Source: an uncultured Clostridia bacterium
GTDB lineage: Bacteria > Bacillota > Clostridia > Oscillospirales > Ruminococcaceae
Direction of reading: 5' to 3'
Assembly (NCBI GenBank): GCA_948473085.1
Contig: CAOKWH010000007.1
Location: 22,897-86,896 of the forward strand
DNA length: 64,000 bases
Under the pieces are notes generated by a model, which was not told the DNA's origin, made no database searches, and saw only the letters and a program-made list of their open reading frames with translations. A program made the translations under genes and the position numbers. Below are positions 1 to 8,897 of the stretch, piece by piece. The number at the start of each line of letters is the position of its first letter. The stretch's first letter is position 1.

Positions 1-134
1 GCCCACGCTGTCTGCCTGATGCGGCCGGCGCAGTAGGAACCAAAACAGGCGCTTTTCCATAGAATGTAGCAGTACGGGGGGCGTATCGCCTTGCTTTTCC
101 CCCGCCGACTAAAACTGGAAAGGTGCTGGTTTAT

Positions 135-347
135 TTGAATGCTATCACTTTGAGAATGTGCTCCATTACATACGCCCAGCGGGCGGAGGACCTGCTCTGC
201 GGGGCGGGGTACCATGTTTCTGTGCAGAAAAACCCGGACAGCGACACCGGGGGCTATCTGGTAAAGCTGTCCGGCAGCGATATCGACGCTGCCCTGAAGC
301 TGCTGCGGGAGCGCGGTATAAAAATTTGCGGTGTGATGGAGGAATAG
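135..347 (+). CDS. DUF3343 family, putative Se/S carrier-like protein
   Basis: Small protein of about 70 residues. The N-terminal part (CSITYAQRAEDLL, then a Gly-rich turn) and the C-terminal segment (ALKLLRERGIKICGVMEE) resemble DUF3343 proteins, proposed to carry sulfur or selenium; that role is family knowledge, not seen here. An open frame begins at GTG 123, but the GGAAAGG at 117-123 is better spaced for TTG 135, so I chose TTG. It is followed by a perfect hairpin at 371-398. The neighbours do not define a pathway. Confidence 0.6.
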   Translation: MNAITLRMCSITYAQRAEDLLCGAGYHVSVQKNPDSDTGGYLVKLSGSDIDAALKLLRERGIKICGVMEE

Positions 348-370
348 GAGGAACCCACCAGGCTTTGGGC

Positions 371-398
371 GGCGGGCAGGAAATCACACCTGCCCGCC
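371..398 (+). terminator. Hairpin after DUF3343 gene
   Basis: A perfect 10-bp stem (GGCGGGCAGG / CCTGCCCGCC) with an 8-nt loop lies 23 bp after the stop codon. There is no T-run after it, so it is a weak or factor-assisted terminator at best. Confidence 0.45.
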
Positions 399-726
399 GC
401 CTGTTCTGCTCTTGCAGGAAAGGGTTGTATATAGAGGAATAGGGAGAGGGAAAAACTGCAAAGCAGCAGAAAATAGCCCCGCAAAATACGGGGGAGGGGC
501 GGACTTTTGCACGAAGTGCAAAATCGCAGAAGGAAAGCCGGAAGGCTTTCCGGCTCCCCGCGCCACCCAAAAAGCAGGGTGCAGGGAGAGGCAGCAAAAT
601 TGCAAACAAGTGGAAAACCAGTTGACAAAATGCGAGGGGGGATAATGACACTGTACGCGGAAGCTTGCTTCGGATTGCAGGTTTCCTCGTAAAAAATTGC
701 AATTTTTCATTTAGGAGGAAGAAACA
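399..726. other. Non-coding stretch with three hairpins before the secreted-protein gene
   Basis: About 330 bp without a credible gene. It holds a TTTTGCAC/GTGCAAAA hairpin (505-523), a GGAAAGCC/GGCTTTCC hairpin (532-551), a TTGACA box near 622 without a well-spaced -10 box, and an AAATTGCAATTT palindrome close to the ribosome-binding site TAGGAGGAAG of the next gene. The small ORFs here on both strands have no start signals or protein-like composition. It may be a long structured leader. Confidence 0.35.
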
Positions 727-1197
727 ATGAAGAACAAAAGACTGTTGGCTCTGCTCCTGGCTGCTGTTATGACTGTTTCTGTAACAGCCGTGGCATTTGC
801 TGAGGAGACCACTACTCCCGGCGGCAACACCGATACTTCTGTTGGCGGCGAAGAGAACCCCGGCGGTGGTGAAGAGAACCCCGGCGGCAATGTAGTAGTA
901 GACACAAACTATGACTACGACTTCTTTGGCACCGAGACCTGGGACGAGGTAAAGGAAGAGGTTGCCCAGGCTGTTGAGGATATGCGCGAGGGCACAACCA
1001 TCAAGCTCAGCGGCGTTGGCCTGCGCAACCTGCCTTCCAGCGTAATCCGCGCCCTGAAGGGGAAGGATATTACCCTGGAAATCCGCAAGAACGGCGTAAC
1101 CTACACCATTAACGGCCTGAAGATTGGCAATGTAAACAAGCTCTGGTACGACTTTGACGACCTGAGCAGCTTCATGGTTGCTGCTGACGACAAGTAA
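727..1197 (+). CDS. Secreted small protein with Gly/Pro/Glu linker, unknown function
   Basis: Protein of 156 residues with a textbook signal peptide: MKNKR, a hydrophobic core LLALLLAAVMTVSVTAV, and cleavage after AFA. Residues ~27-60 form a repetitive acidic linker (two GEENPGG units). Residues ~65-156 form a compact domain with WDEVKEEVAQAVEDMREG and a later ITLEIRKNGVTYTINGLKI strand pattern, possibly a cell-surface fold. No family was recognised. It starts at ATG 727 behind TAGGAGGAAG and ends just before two tandem terminators, so it is probably monocistronic. Its codon use (many GTA, AAC, GTT) is more relaxed than its neighbours, which suits a highly expressed gene. Confidence 0.75.
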   Translation: MKNKRLLALLLAAVMTVSVTAVAFAEETTTPGGNTDTSVGGEENPGGGEENPGGNVVVDTNYDYDFFGTETWDEVKEEVAQAVEDMREGTTIKLSGVGLRNLPSSVIRALKGKDITLEIRKNGVTYTINGLKIGNVNKLWYDFDDLSSFMVAADDK

Positions 1198-1207
1198 GCA
1201 GCCCAAA

Positions 1208-1273
1208 AAGGCCGGCAATCCCGGCTTTTGAGCAAAAAAACCGCAGACATCCGCAAGGGTGCCTGCGGTTTTT
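1208..1273 (+). terminator. Tandem rho-independent terminators
   Basis: The first hairpin is GGCCGG/CCGGC followed by TTTT (about 1208-1229). The second is AACCGCAG/CTGCGGTT (1239-1270) running into a T-run. Together they insulate the secreted-protein gene from the cdaA operon. Confidence 0.8.
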
Positions 1274-1347
1274 CTTATTGGGCGGGCAGAGGGCAAAAAG
1301 AAGGGGAAAGCCCCCGGTATTTCACAAAAAAATGCCGGTCCAGCCGC

Positions 1348-1375
1348 TTGCATAAATACTCAGATGTGTTAAAAT
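1348..1375 (+). promoter_or_regulatory. Candidate sigma-A promoter for cdaA-cdaR
   Basis: TTGCAT (1348-1353), a 16-bp spacer and TAAAAT (1370-1375) lie about 80 bp upstream of the cdaA start, directly after the tandem terminators. Confidence 0.45.
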
Positions 1376-1452
1376 GAAAGGAGCCATAAAACAGGGGCGT
1401 ATCCGCCCGGCCGCCCCTGGAAACAATAGTTAGAGAAAGGAAGGTGGGGCGC

Positions 1453-2373
1453 ATGTCCGGTTTGATGGATAGCTTTGTCCGGCAGGTTTCGCTGTTTGGC
1501 ATTTCGGATTTTATTGACATCTGCGTGGTGGCCTGTGTCATGTTCCAGCTGATTAAGCTGCTGCGGGAAACCCGGGCCATCCAGCTGGTAAAGGGGCTTT
1601 TGGCGCTGGTGGCCATCTATTTGGTGTCCTATATCCTCCAGCTGAAAAGCATCCTCTTCCTGATGGAAAATGTGTTCCAGATAGGCGCCATTGCACTGAT
1701 TATCCTGTTCCAGCCGGAGCTGCGCCGGGTGCTGGAGCAGGTGGGCCGCACCCGGGTGTCCGCCCTGGGGGGCGTGTTTGCCTCCGGCGCGGCGGATGAC
1801 CATGCCAAAAAGGTGCGCGCCTGGGAGAACGCCATCAATGTCGTGTGCGACGCCTGCGCCACCATGTCCCGGCAAAAGGTGGGGGCGCTGCTTATTTTTG
1901 AGCGCAGCACCCCGCTGGGGGATGTGGCCTCCACCGGCACAGTGGTGGACGCTGTGCCCAGCTATGAGCTGATAAACAACCTGTTCTTCAAAAATTCCCC
2001 GCTGCACGATGGCGCTGTGGTGCTGCGGGATGGGCGCATCCATGCGGCGGGGTGCGTGCTGCCGCTGTCCGCCAACTTTACCATCAGCCGGGAACTGGGC
2101 ACCCGGCACCGGGCCGCCCTGGGCATGAGCGAAAACTCCGATGCCCTGGCGCTGGTGGTCTCGGAGGAAAACGGCAAGATTACAGTGGCCCAAAACGGCG
2201 CGCTCAAGCGGGATCTCTCCATTGACGAGCTGCGCAGCGAGCTGAAAAACGCCCTGATCCTGCAAAAGCGCCCGGAGGCCAAAAAGCTGGGCTTCCGGCT
2301 GATTCGCAAGGACGCCGCCCAAACCAGAAAGGAGGCGGGCATCCCCGATGAAGAAATCAAAGGTCAACTTTAA
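1453..2373 (+). CDS. cdaA: Diadenylate cyclase CdaA
   Basis: Membrane-bound enzyme that condenses two ATP into cyclic di-AMP, the messenger for potassium and turgor control. The start ATG 1453 is chosen because GGAAGG ends 8 nt upstream; the frame is open from GTG 1444. Residues ~8-85 hold three membrane helices. The DAC domain (~105-265) carries both family motifs, DGA (in LHDGAVVLRDG) and RHR (in GTRHRAALG). The length of 306 residues is somewhat longer than typical CdaA (~270-280) because of a basic C-terminal tail. It overlaps cdaR by 26 bp, which implies translational coupling and is the standard Firmicutes pairing. Confidence 0.95.
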   Translation: MSGLMDSFVRQVSLFGISDFIDICVVACVMFQLIKLLRETRAIQLVKGLLALVAIYLVSYILQLKSILFLMENVFQIGAIALIILFQPELRRVLEQVGRTRVSALGGVFASGAADDHAKKVRAWENAINVVCDACATMSRQKVGALLIFERSTPLGDVASTGTVVDAVPSYELINNLFFKNSPLHDGAVVLRDGRIHAAGCVLPLSANFTISRELGTRHRAALGMSENSDALALVVSEENGKITVAQNGALKRDLSIDELRSELKNALILQKRPEAKKLGFRLIRKDAAQTRKEAGIPDEEIKGQL

Positions 2374-3610
2374 GGTGCTGTTTGAAAACGACAACTTCCT
2401 GTGGCTGTTCTCCTTCCTGTTTGCGTTTATGCTCTGGTTTATGGTGGTGAGCACCATCAACACCAGCGCCGACCGCACCATTGCCGAGGTTCCGGTTACC
2501 TTTAACACCGCCGGCACCAGCCTGGAGGCGCTGGGCCTGGATGCGGTGCTCAGCGAGCCGCTTACGGCCCGGGTGGATATATCCGGCGAGCGCTCGGTGG
2601 TGGCGGATGTGCAGCGGGAGGATATCCTGCTCACCGCCGACCTGACCGGGGTTACCGCCGCCGGGGAATATTCCATCCGCCTTTCGGCCGCCGACCGGCT
2701 GGGCCGGGGGTTCGATGTCACCGGTGTGCATCCCCGGGAGGTGAAGGTCCGGTTCGACCGCACGGTTACCAAAACCTTCCCGGTGACGGTGGATCTCTCC
2801 CGGCTCACCTACCCGGACGGCTATGTTATCGGGGATGAATATGTCAATGTGCAGAATATTACCATCTCGGGGCCGGAAAGTGATGTTTCCCGGGTGGTCA
2901 GCTGTGTGGCCCGGGCCCAGAAGGCCGGGGGCATTACCAAAACCGAGGTGCTGGACGCCCCGCTGCTGCTGCTGGATGCCGACGGCAACGAGGTAACCGG
3001 GGAGTATATGGAACTGAGCAGCCAAAGCGCCGCCATTACGGTGCCGCTGCTGAAAACCAAGCGGCTGCCCATCACAGTGGGCTTTTTGAATGTGCCGGAT
3101 GGCTTCCCCCTAAAGGAACTCAAATACCGCCTGTCCAAGGAGGATATCCTCATTGCCGGGCCGGAAAGCTCCATCAGCTCCATGACCGAGCTGAATGTGG
3201 GCTATATCGATTTCAGGGATATGGACGGCGGCGATTTTAACTTTAACCTCACCCTGCCCGCCGGGTATATGAACCTGGAGGGGGATGAGAGCATCACCGT
3301 TTCGTTCGATACCACCGGCCTGGACAGCGAGGTGCACACCGTAACCAACATCCGGCTGGTGAATGTGCCCGCCGGGTATGAGGTCAGCCCCATTACCACC
3401 TCCATCCGCAATGTGCGGGTATACGGCAGCGCCGATGAGCTGGCCGCCCTCACTGCCGCCGACCTGGTGGCCGAGGTGGATCTCTCCTCCGGCGACCTGA
3501 GCGCCGGCAGCAGCAGTGTCATTGCCAACCTGTATGCGCCCAACCGGGGGCTGGTGTGGTGCAGCGGCACCTACCGGGTGCAAATCAGCGTCAAGGAGAA
3601 GGGGAACTAA
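2348..3610 (+). CDS. cdaR: CdaR, YbbR-domain regulator of CdaA
   Basis: Extracellular regulator anchored by one N-terminal helix (about residues 17-36, FLWLFSFLFAFMLWFMVV). The remaining ~380 residues are beta-rich and contain YbbR repeats, visible as recurring segments of the type ITISGPESDVSRV and ILIAGPESSIS. CdaR is known to bind and modulate CdaA at the membrane. The length of 420 is usual for a clostridial CdaR. It starts inside the 3' end of cdaA. No glmM follows, unlike the common cdaA-cdaR-glmM order. Confidence 0.93.
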   Translation: MKKSKVNFKVLFENDNFLWLFSFLFAFMLWFMVVSTINTSADRTIAEVPVTFNTAGTSLEALGLDAVLSEPLTARVDISGERSVVADVQREDILLTADLTGVTAAGEYSIRLSAADRLGRGFDVTGVHPREVKVRFDRTVTKTFPVTVDLSRLTYPDGYVIGDEYVNVQNITISGPESDVSRVVSCVARAQKAGGITKTEVLDAPLLLLDADGNEVTGEYMELSSQSAAITVPLLKTKRLPITVGFLNVPDGFPLKELKYRLSKEDILIAGPESSISSMTELNVGYIDFRDMDGGDFNFNLTLPAGYMNLEGDESITVSFDTTGLDSEVHTVTNIRLVNVPAGYEVSPITTSIRNVRVYGSADELAALTAADLVAEVDLSSGDLSAGSSSVIANLYAPNRGLVWCSGTYRVQISVKEKGN

Positions 3611-3630
3611 CAAAAGGGGCTTTTGCCGGA

Positions 3631-3687
3631 AAAAGAGCTGCCGCAGGCTGCGCCGTTGTTTTGTGCGGCGGTGCGGCAAGCTCTTTT
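3631..3687 (+). terminator. Long hairpin between cdaR and the FAD dehydrogenase
   Basis: AAAAGAGCTGCCGCA (3631-3645) pairs with TGCGGCAAGCTCTTTT, with one bulged base. An inner GCGCCG/GCGGCG helix extends the stem. Only a short T-run lies within the stem end (CTCTTTTGTC), so it may be a leaky terminator or mRNA-stabilising structure. The next ribosome-binding site follows within 20 bp. Confidence 0.5.
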
Positions 3688-3704
3688 GTCATAAAGGAGA
3701 AGGT

Positions 3705-5294
3705 ATGTCTATTATTGTTTCGTCTGTCAGCGTGCCGTTTGAGGCCGGGGAGGAGCGGGCAAAGGAGCTGGCCCTGAAAAAAGCCGGGCTGAAACGGGCC
3801 GACGCGGCCTATATTATCAAAAGCTCGGTGGATGCCCGCCGCCGCAGCGACATCCGGTTTGTGTACACTGTGGGCATCGATTGCCCGAATGAAGCGCAGG
3901 TGGTGGCCCGGGCTGGGGACAGCGCTGTCCGGCTGAAAAGAACCGAAAAGCGCCGGATTATCCCCGGCAGCCGCCCGCTGCCTGCCCGGCCGGTGGTGGT
4001 GGGCTTTGGCCCGGCGGGCATGTTTGCTGCCCTCACCCTGGCCCGGATGGGCTATGCCCCGGTTGTGCTGGAGCGGGGCGGCGATGTGGACAGCCGGGTG
4101 CAGGCGGTGGAGCGCTTCTGGCAGGGGGGCAGCCTTTCCCCCCAGTGCAATGTGCAGTTTGGCGAAGGGGGCGCCGGTACCTTTTCGGATGGCAAGCTCA
4201 CCACCCGCATCCATGATCCGCTGTGCGAGGAGGTGCTGCAAAGCTTTGTGCAGCACGGCGCCGAGCCCGCTATTCTCAGGAAGGCCAAGCCCCATATCGG
4301 CACCGACTACCTGCGCCGGGTGGTAAAATCCATCCGGCAGGAGATCCTTGCCCTGGGGGGCGAGGTGCGCTTTCACACCCAGCTCACCGGGCTGGTAACA
4401 GCCGGCGGCCGCCTGGCCGGGGTGCGCACAACAGATGGGGAACTGCCGGCAACCGCGCTGATTTTGGCCGTGGGCCACAGCGCCCGGGATACCTTCCAGG
4501 CGGTTAAGGAGGCCGGGGTGGAGATTCTGCCCAAGGCCTTTTCGGTGGGGGTGCGGGCCGAGCACCTGCAAAGCGAGATTGACCGGGGGCTGTATGGGCA
4601 GCTTGCCGGGCACCCGCTGCTGCCGGTGGGGGAGTACCAGCTCTCCCACCGGGAGGGCGGCCGGGGGGTGTATACCTTCTGCATGTGCCCCGGCGGTGTG
4701 GTGGTGCCCGCTGCCTCCCAGCCGGGGGGCGTGGTAACCAATGGCATGAGCGAATACAGCCGGGCCGGGCAGAACGCCAACAGTGCCGTGGTGGTGGGGG
4801 TGGACAGCGCCGACTTTGGCAGCGGCTGGGACGCCGGTATCCGCTACCAGCAGCAGCTGGAACAGCGGGCTTTCCAGCTGGGGGGCGGCAGCTACCGGGC
4901 CCCGGTGCAGACAGTGGGGCGCTTTCTGGCCGGGCAGGCCGGGGCGGGCTTTGGCCGGGTGCAGCCCACCTATTCCATCGGTGTGCAGCCGGCGGATTTT
5001 AGCCAGCTGTTCCCGGCGCCGGTGTATACCCTGCTGCAAACCGGCCTGCGGCGCTTTGCCGCCCGGCTGCCGGGCTACGCCGCAGCGGATGTGGTGCTCA
5101 CCGGGCCGGAAACCCGCACCTCCTCCCCGGTGCGCATTCCCCGGGGGGCGCAGCTGCAAACGGCGGCTGTGCAGGGGCTCTACCCCTGCGGCGAGGGGGC
5201 CGGATATGCCGGCGGCATTATGAGCGCCGCTGTGGACGGCATCCGCTGTGCCCAGGCCCTGATAGAGGAATACGCCCCGCCCCGGTTATCCTGA
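3705..5294 (+). CDS. NAD(P)/FAD-dependent oxidoreductase (COG2509-type)
   Basis: Flavoprotein of 529 residues related to the uncharacterised FAD-dependent dehydrogenases. After an ~85-residue N-terminal alpha/beta domain comes the dinucleotide-binding motif VVVGFGPAGMFAALTLARMG. Next are QFGEGGAGTFSDGKLTTR and, near the C-terminus, YPCGEGAGYAGGIMSAAVDG, the usual FAD-contacting end of this family. The start at ATG 3705 follows AAAGGAGAAGG; the frame is open upstream to 3516 but that part overlaps cdaR. The substrate is unknown. Confidence 0.85.
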   Translation: MSIIVSSVSVPFEAGEERAKELALKKAGLKRADAAYIIKSSVDARRRSDIRFVYTVGIDCPNEAQVVARAGDSAVRLKRTEKRRIIPGSRPLPARPVVVGFGPAGMFAALTLARMGYAPVVLERGGDVDSRVQAVERFWQGGSLSPQCNVQFGEGGAGTFSDGKLTTRIHDPLCEEVLQSFVQHGAEPAILRKAKPHIGTDYLRRVVKSIRQEILALGGEVRFHTQLTGLVTAGGRLAGVRTTDGELPATALILAVGHSARDTFQAVKEAGVEILPKAFSVGVRAEHLQSEIDRGLYGQLAGHPLLPVGEYQLSHREGGRGVYTFCMCPGGVVVPAASQPGGVVTNGMSEYSRAGQNANSAVVVGVDSADFGSGWDAGIRYQQQLEQRAFQLGGGSYRAPVQTVGRFLAGQAGAGFGRVQPTYSIGVQPADFSQLFPAPVYTLLQTGLRRFAARLPGYAAADVVLTGPETRTSSPVRIPRGAQLQTAAVQGLYPCGEGAGYAGGIMSAAVDGIRCAQALIEEYAPPRLS

Positions 5295-5395
5295 ATTTTT
5301 GGCCTGGGGCGGAACGCTATTCCTGGTGGGAGGCGGTTCCAGGCAGGCTTTTTCGGCCAAAACAGCTACTAAGCGGAATAGAAGGAAGCAATCAG

Positions 5396-5824
5396 ATGGA
5401 ATTTGAACAGTTTGAAAAGCGGGTGGAAAAGGCCAGGGCAGAACAGCCGCTGCTCTTTGGCCTGGAGCGGGATGCCATTCCCGACAGGGAGGAAATTTCC
5501 CGGTTCCAGCAGGAGTATGGGGTTCGGCTGCCGGAGCAGTATATTCAGTTTGTATTACGGTATGGCGGCGGTTATTTTGGGTATACGGTCCTCTATTCGC
5601 TGGATAGGGGCAGCCCCTTTTATCTGGGGGCGCACAACACAAAGGAACCGGGGGAACTCCTGTTTATAGGGGAGAACGGCTGCGGCGATTCCTACGCCTT
5701 TTGTGTCCGGGAGGGCAGGTGCGGCGAGGCGGTTGCCCTGTGGGAGCATGAGGAGGGCCGGGTACTGCCCGCCGCCTTTTCCGACCTGTTTGACTACTTG
5801 ATAAAAACAGGGCTGAAGGGGTAA
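5396..5824 (+). CDS. SMI1/KNR4 (SUKH) family protein
   Basis: Protein of 142 residues with the SUKH-1 layout: an N-terminal helix (EEISRFQQEYGVRLPEQYIQF), then VLRYGGGYF, a central FIGENGCGDSYAF strand and a C-terminal helix DLFDYLIKTG. Many SUKH proteins are immunity proteins for contact-dependent or polymorphic toxins. No toxin gene is adjacent, so its role is open. It is a single gene with about 100 bp before and 170 bp after it. Confidence 0.8.
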   Translation: MEFEQFEKRVEKARAEQPLLFGLERDAIPDREEISRFQQEYGVRLPEQYIQFVLRYGGGYFGYTVLYSLDRGSPFYLGAHNTKEPGELLFIGENGCGDSYAFCVREGRCGEAVALWEHEEGRVLPAAFSDLFDYLIKTGLKG

Positions 5825-5991
5825 GGGCAGTTTGGCGGCGGAAGAAGGGCGTAAGATATGGCTTTTTCCGACAACTTGTGCTATACTGTTGCTATTATAA
5901 GTTTATGGGGGACGGACACAAGAAGCTGTGGGCCGGCCCCCGGCGCTGCAGAAGCGAAAAGGGGCGGGGAAACCGCGCCGGGAGGAGAACA

Positions 5992-6819
5992 GTGGAGCTG
6001 GAACTACTACGCTATATACAAAGCACGGCATCGCCGGCGCTGGACGCCCTGTTTATTGCCATGAGCATGCTGGCCGAACCGGTGGTGATTGTGGCGGCGC
6101 TGGCCTGGATTTACTGGAATGTGAGCAAAAACGCCGGGCGCTTTATCTCCTACGCGGCGCTCACCTCCATGACGCTCAACAACGGCATCAAGGAGCTGTT
6201 CCGGCTGCCCCGGCCCATCGGGCAGGAGGGCATTCGCACCCTGTATGCCAACACGGCCACCGGCTATTCCTTCCCCAGCGGGCACAGCCAGCTGATGGCC
6301 ACAGCATCCAGCTCATTCTGCCTGTGGTTCCGTAAAAACTGGTACTGGTACCTCTCCATCCTGCTCATGTTCCTGGTGGCCTTTTCCCGGATGTACCTGG
6401 GGGTACACTACCCCAAGGATGTGTTTGTGGGGCTGCTGCTGGGGGTGGGGGTTTCCTGGCTCTGCTCCCGGCTGTATACCGGGCTGCTCAGCCATCTGGC
6501 GCTGTATCTGGTCACCTTTTTGGGCATGGGCGTGTTTTTGCTGGTGTCCCGCTCCCACGATTTTGCCATGGCCTTTGGGCTGTATGGCGGCTTTGTAGCG
6601 GGCTGTGCCTGGGAGGAGCAGAAGGTGCGCTTTGCCATCCGGGAGGGCACGCTGTACAAGCTGGCCCGCTTTGCTGTGGGCCTGGCGGCGCTGGGGGCGG
6701 TGTACCTGGCGGGCAAGCTGCTGCCGCAGGGGCTAATTTTTGTGGCGGCGCGGTATTTTTTAGTGGCGCTTTGCGGCTATGGGTTCTGCCCCATGCTGTT
6801 TAAAAAATTGGGGATATAA
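5992..6819 (+). CDS. PAP2-family membrane phosphatase
   Basis: Integral membrane lipid phosphatase of 275 residues. All three PAP2 signature motifs are present: K-x6-RP (KELFRLPRP), PSGH (SFPSGHSQ) and SR-x5-H-x3-D (SRMYLGVHYPKD). Roughly seven hydrophobic helices surround them. The likely substrate is a polyprenyl or phosphatidate phosphate; the exact one cannot be told. GTG 5992 is chosen because GGAGGA sits 6 nt upstream; the open frame reaches back to 5878 with no ribosome-binding site. Confidence 0.9.
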   Translation: MELELLRYIQSTASPALDALFIAMSMLAEPVVIVAALAWIYWNVSKNAGRFISYAALTSMTLNNGIKELFRLPRPIGQEGIRTLYANTATGYSFPSGHSQLMATASSSFCLWFRKNWYWYLSILLMFLVAFSRMYLGVHYPKDVFVGLLLGVGVSWLCSRLYTGLLSHLALYLVTFLGMGVFLLVSRSHDFAMAFGLYGGFVAGCAWEEQKVRFAIREGTLYKLARFAVGLAALGAVYLAGKLLPQGLIFVAARYFLVALCGYGFCPMLFKKLGI

Positions 6820-6854
6820 AAAATCGGCCAAGGGTGCCGAGGGGAGGACAGACA

Positions 6855-8891
6855 GTGGCGGTAAAGTTTTGGAATACGGCAAAGCGGGTATTTGAGCCCA
6901 GCGCCCTGGACCGGTTGGAGGCAATGGGCCTTTCCCGGCTGTGCGCCAAGGTGCTGGCGGCCCGGGGGGTGGAGGATTCCGCGGCCATGCGCCAGATCTT
7001 TGGCGGCAGGAACGAGCTGTTCGACCCGTTTTTGCTCCTGGATATGAAAAAGGCGGTGTCCCGGGTGCGCATGGCCCTGGAGGCCGGGGAAACGGTGGTG
7101 GTGTATGGCGACTATGACTGCGACGGCGTCACCGCTACAGCCCTGCTGTACAGCTATCTGGAAACGGTGGGAGCCAATGTGCTCTATTACATCCCCGACC
7201 GGGAGGTGGAGGGCTACGGCCTGAATATCGAGGCCATCGACTTCCTCTCGTCGGTGCGGGGAGCCACCCTGATTATCACGGTGGACAACGGCATTTCGGC
7301 CCGGGAGGAGATTGAACACGCCAACCGCCTGGGCATTGATGTGATTGTAACCGACCACCACAGGCCCCCGGAAACGCTGCCCAATGCCGTGGCGGTGGTG
7401 GACCCCCATCGGGCCGGCTGCCCCAGCCCCTTTAAGGAGCTGGCCGGGGTGGGGGTGGCTTTCAAGCTCATCTGTGCCCTGGAGGGGGACGACGGCAGCG
7501 AGCTGCTGGAACACTATGGCGACCTGGTGGCCCTGGGCACCATCGGGGATGTGGTGCAGCTCACCCACGATAACCGCACCTTTGTCCGGCAGGGCCTGCG
7601 GCTAATTGCCGAGGGCGCCCGCCCGGGCCTGGCGGCGCTGATTGCTGCCGCAGGGCTGGGGAGCCGGCCGCTGACGGCGGTGGATGTGGCCTTTGGGCTG
7701 GTGCCCCGCATCAACGCCGCCGGGCGGATGGGGGATGTGTACGATGCATTGGAGCTGCTGCTCACCGAGGATGCAGAGGCCGCTGCCGCAAAGGCGGCGC
7801 AGCTGTGCGACTACAACACCGAGCGCAAGAGCACCGAGGGCCGCATCCTGGCCGAAATTGAGGGAAAAATTGCCGCAAACCCCCGGCTGGTGCAGGGCCG
7901 GGCCATTGTGATGGAGGGGGAGGGATGGCACCACGGCGTGGTGGGCATCCTCTGTTCCCGGCTGGTGGAGCGCTACGGCCGGCCGGCCTTTCTCATCTCC
8001 ACCGACGATCGGGAGGGCCGGGCCTCCGGCAGGAGCATCGAGGGGGTTTCGGTCATCCAGGCAGTGGCGGCCTGCGGCAGCCTGCTCACCCGCTATGGCG
8101 GCCATGCCCAGGCGGCGGGGTTCACGGTGCCGCTGGGGAACCTTTCGGCCTTTCGCCGGCAGTTTTTGGCCTATTTGCAGGAGCAGTATCCCATTATGCC
8201 CTTCTATGGGCCGGCAGTGGACTGTGTGGTGGAGCCAGGGGAGCTGACAGTGCCCCAGGTGGAAAGCCTGGCCCGGCTGGAACCGTTTGGAACCGGCAAC
8301 CCCGCCCCGGTGTTCGAGATAGACGGCGCCCGGTTGGATCGCATCCAGCCCCTTTCCGGCGGCAAGCACCTGAAGCTGGCCCTTTCCAAGGGGGAGGCGG
8401 CCTTTCAGGCGCTGCTGTTCGGCACCGGGCCGGAGCAGTTCGGCTTTGTGCCGGGGGATCTGCTGGATCTGGTGGTTTCTGCCAGTATTTCGGTATATAA
8501 CAACACAAAAAGTGTCAGTATAAAAATAAACGACCTGCGTCTGGCGGGTTTGCCCCAGCAGGAGGCCTGTTATCAGCGCCGGGTGTATGAAAACGCCCTG
8601 GCCGGGGCCATTTCCCGGGAGCAGGCCGAGCTGATTTGCCCCAGCCGGGAGGATGCGGCAGTGGTGTACCGCTATCTGTGCCGGCAGGGCGGCTTTGCCG
8701 GGGATGCCGACCTTTTATATCAGCGCCTGATGGGCAGTATTGGCTATGGCAAGCTGCTGGTGGCGCTGGACGCCCTGGCCGAGCTGGGGCTGATTGCTGC
8801 CGGGGCGGGCGGGTACAGGGTTTGCCCCACAGCGGGCAAGGTGGACCTGATGGGCGCCGGCGCCATCCGCCGGCTACATGAAATGAGGTGA
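6855..8891 (+). CDS. recJ: Single-stranded-DNA exonuclease RecJ
   Basis: 5'-3' ssDNA exonuclease for recombination and base-excision repair. The DHH core has VVYGDYDCDGVTATALL (motif I), TVDNGISA, VTDHHRPPE (the DHH itself) and ALGTIGDVV. DHHA1 follows with GWHHGVVGI and GRASGRS...GGHAQAAGF. The OB domain and a Firmicutes-type C-terminal extension (winged-helix-like, ~570-678) complete the 678 residues. GTG 6855 follows AGGGGAGGA. It is 7 bp ahead of relA, so the two are co-transcribed. Confidence 0.95.
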   Translation: MAVKFWNTAKRVFEPSALDRLEAMGLSRLCAKVLAARGVEDSAAMRQIFGGRNELFDPFLLLDMKKAVSRVRMALEAGETVVVYGDYDCDGVTATALLYSYLETVGANVLYYIPDREVEGYGLNIEAIDFLSSVRGATLIITVDNGISAREEIEHANRLGIDVIVTDHHRPPETLPNAVAVVDPHRAGCPSPFKELAGVGVAFKLICALEGDDGSELLEHYGDLVALGTIGDVVQLTHDNRTFVRQGLRLIAEGARPGLAALIAAAGLGSRPLTAVDVAFGLVPRINAAGRMGDVYDALELLLTEDAEAAAAKAAQLCDYNTERKSTEGRILAEIEGKIAANPRLVQGRAIVMEGEGWHHGVVGILCSRLVERYGRPAFLISTDDREGRASGRSIEGVSVIQAVAACGSLLTRYGGHAQAAGFTVPLGNLSAFRRQFLAYLQEQYPIMPFYGPAVDCVVEPGELTVPQVESLARLEPFGTGNPAPVFEIDGARLDRIQPLSGGKHLKLALSKGEAAFQALLFGTGPEQFGFVPGDLLDLVVSASISVYNNTKSVSIKINDLRLAGLPQQEACYQRRVYENALAGAISREQAELICPSREDAAVVYRYLCRQGGFAGDADLLYQRLMGSIGYGKLLVALDALAELGLIAAGAGGYRVCPTAGKVDLMGAGAIRRLHEMR

Positions 8892-8897
8892 CAGGGT

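Noticed and set aside
1..122. Possible gene end at the window start
   Set aside because: No open frame longer than a few dozen codons continues from the left edge; nothing can be supported.
166..1353. Minus-strand ORF of 395 codons over the first 1.3 kb
   Set aside because: Low-complexity, Cys/Phe/Leu-rich shadow of the secreted-protein gene and of non-coding hairpins; no start signal.
5858..5991. Upstream start for the PAP2 protein (adds 38 residues)
   Set aside because: The added segment is Arg/Cys-rich without a ribosome-binding site, while GTG 5992 has GGAGGA at the right distance.
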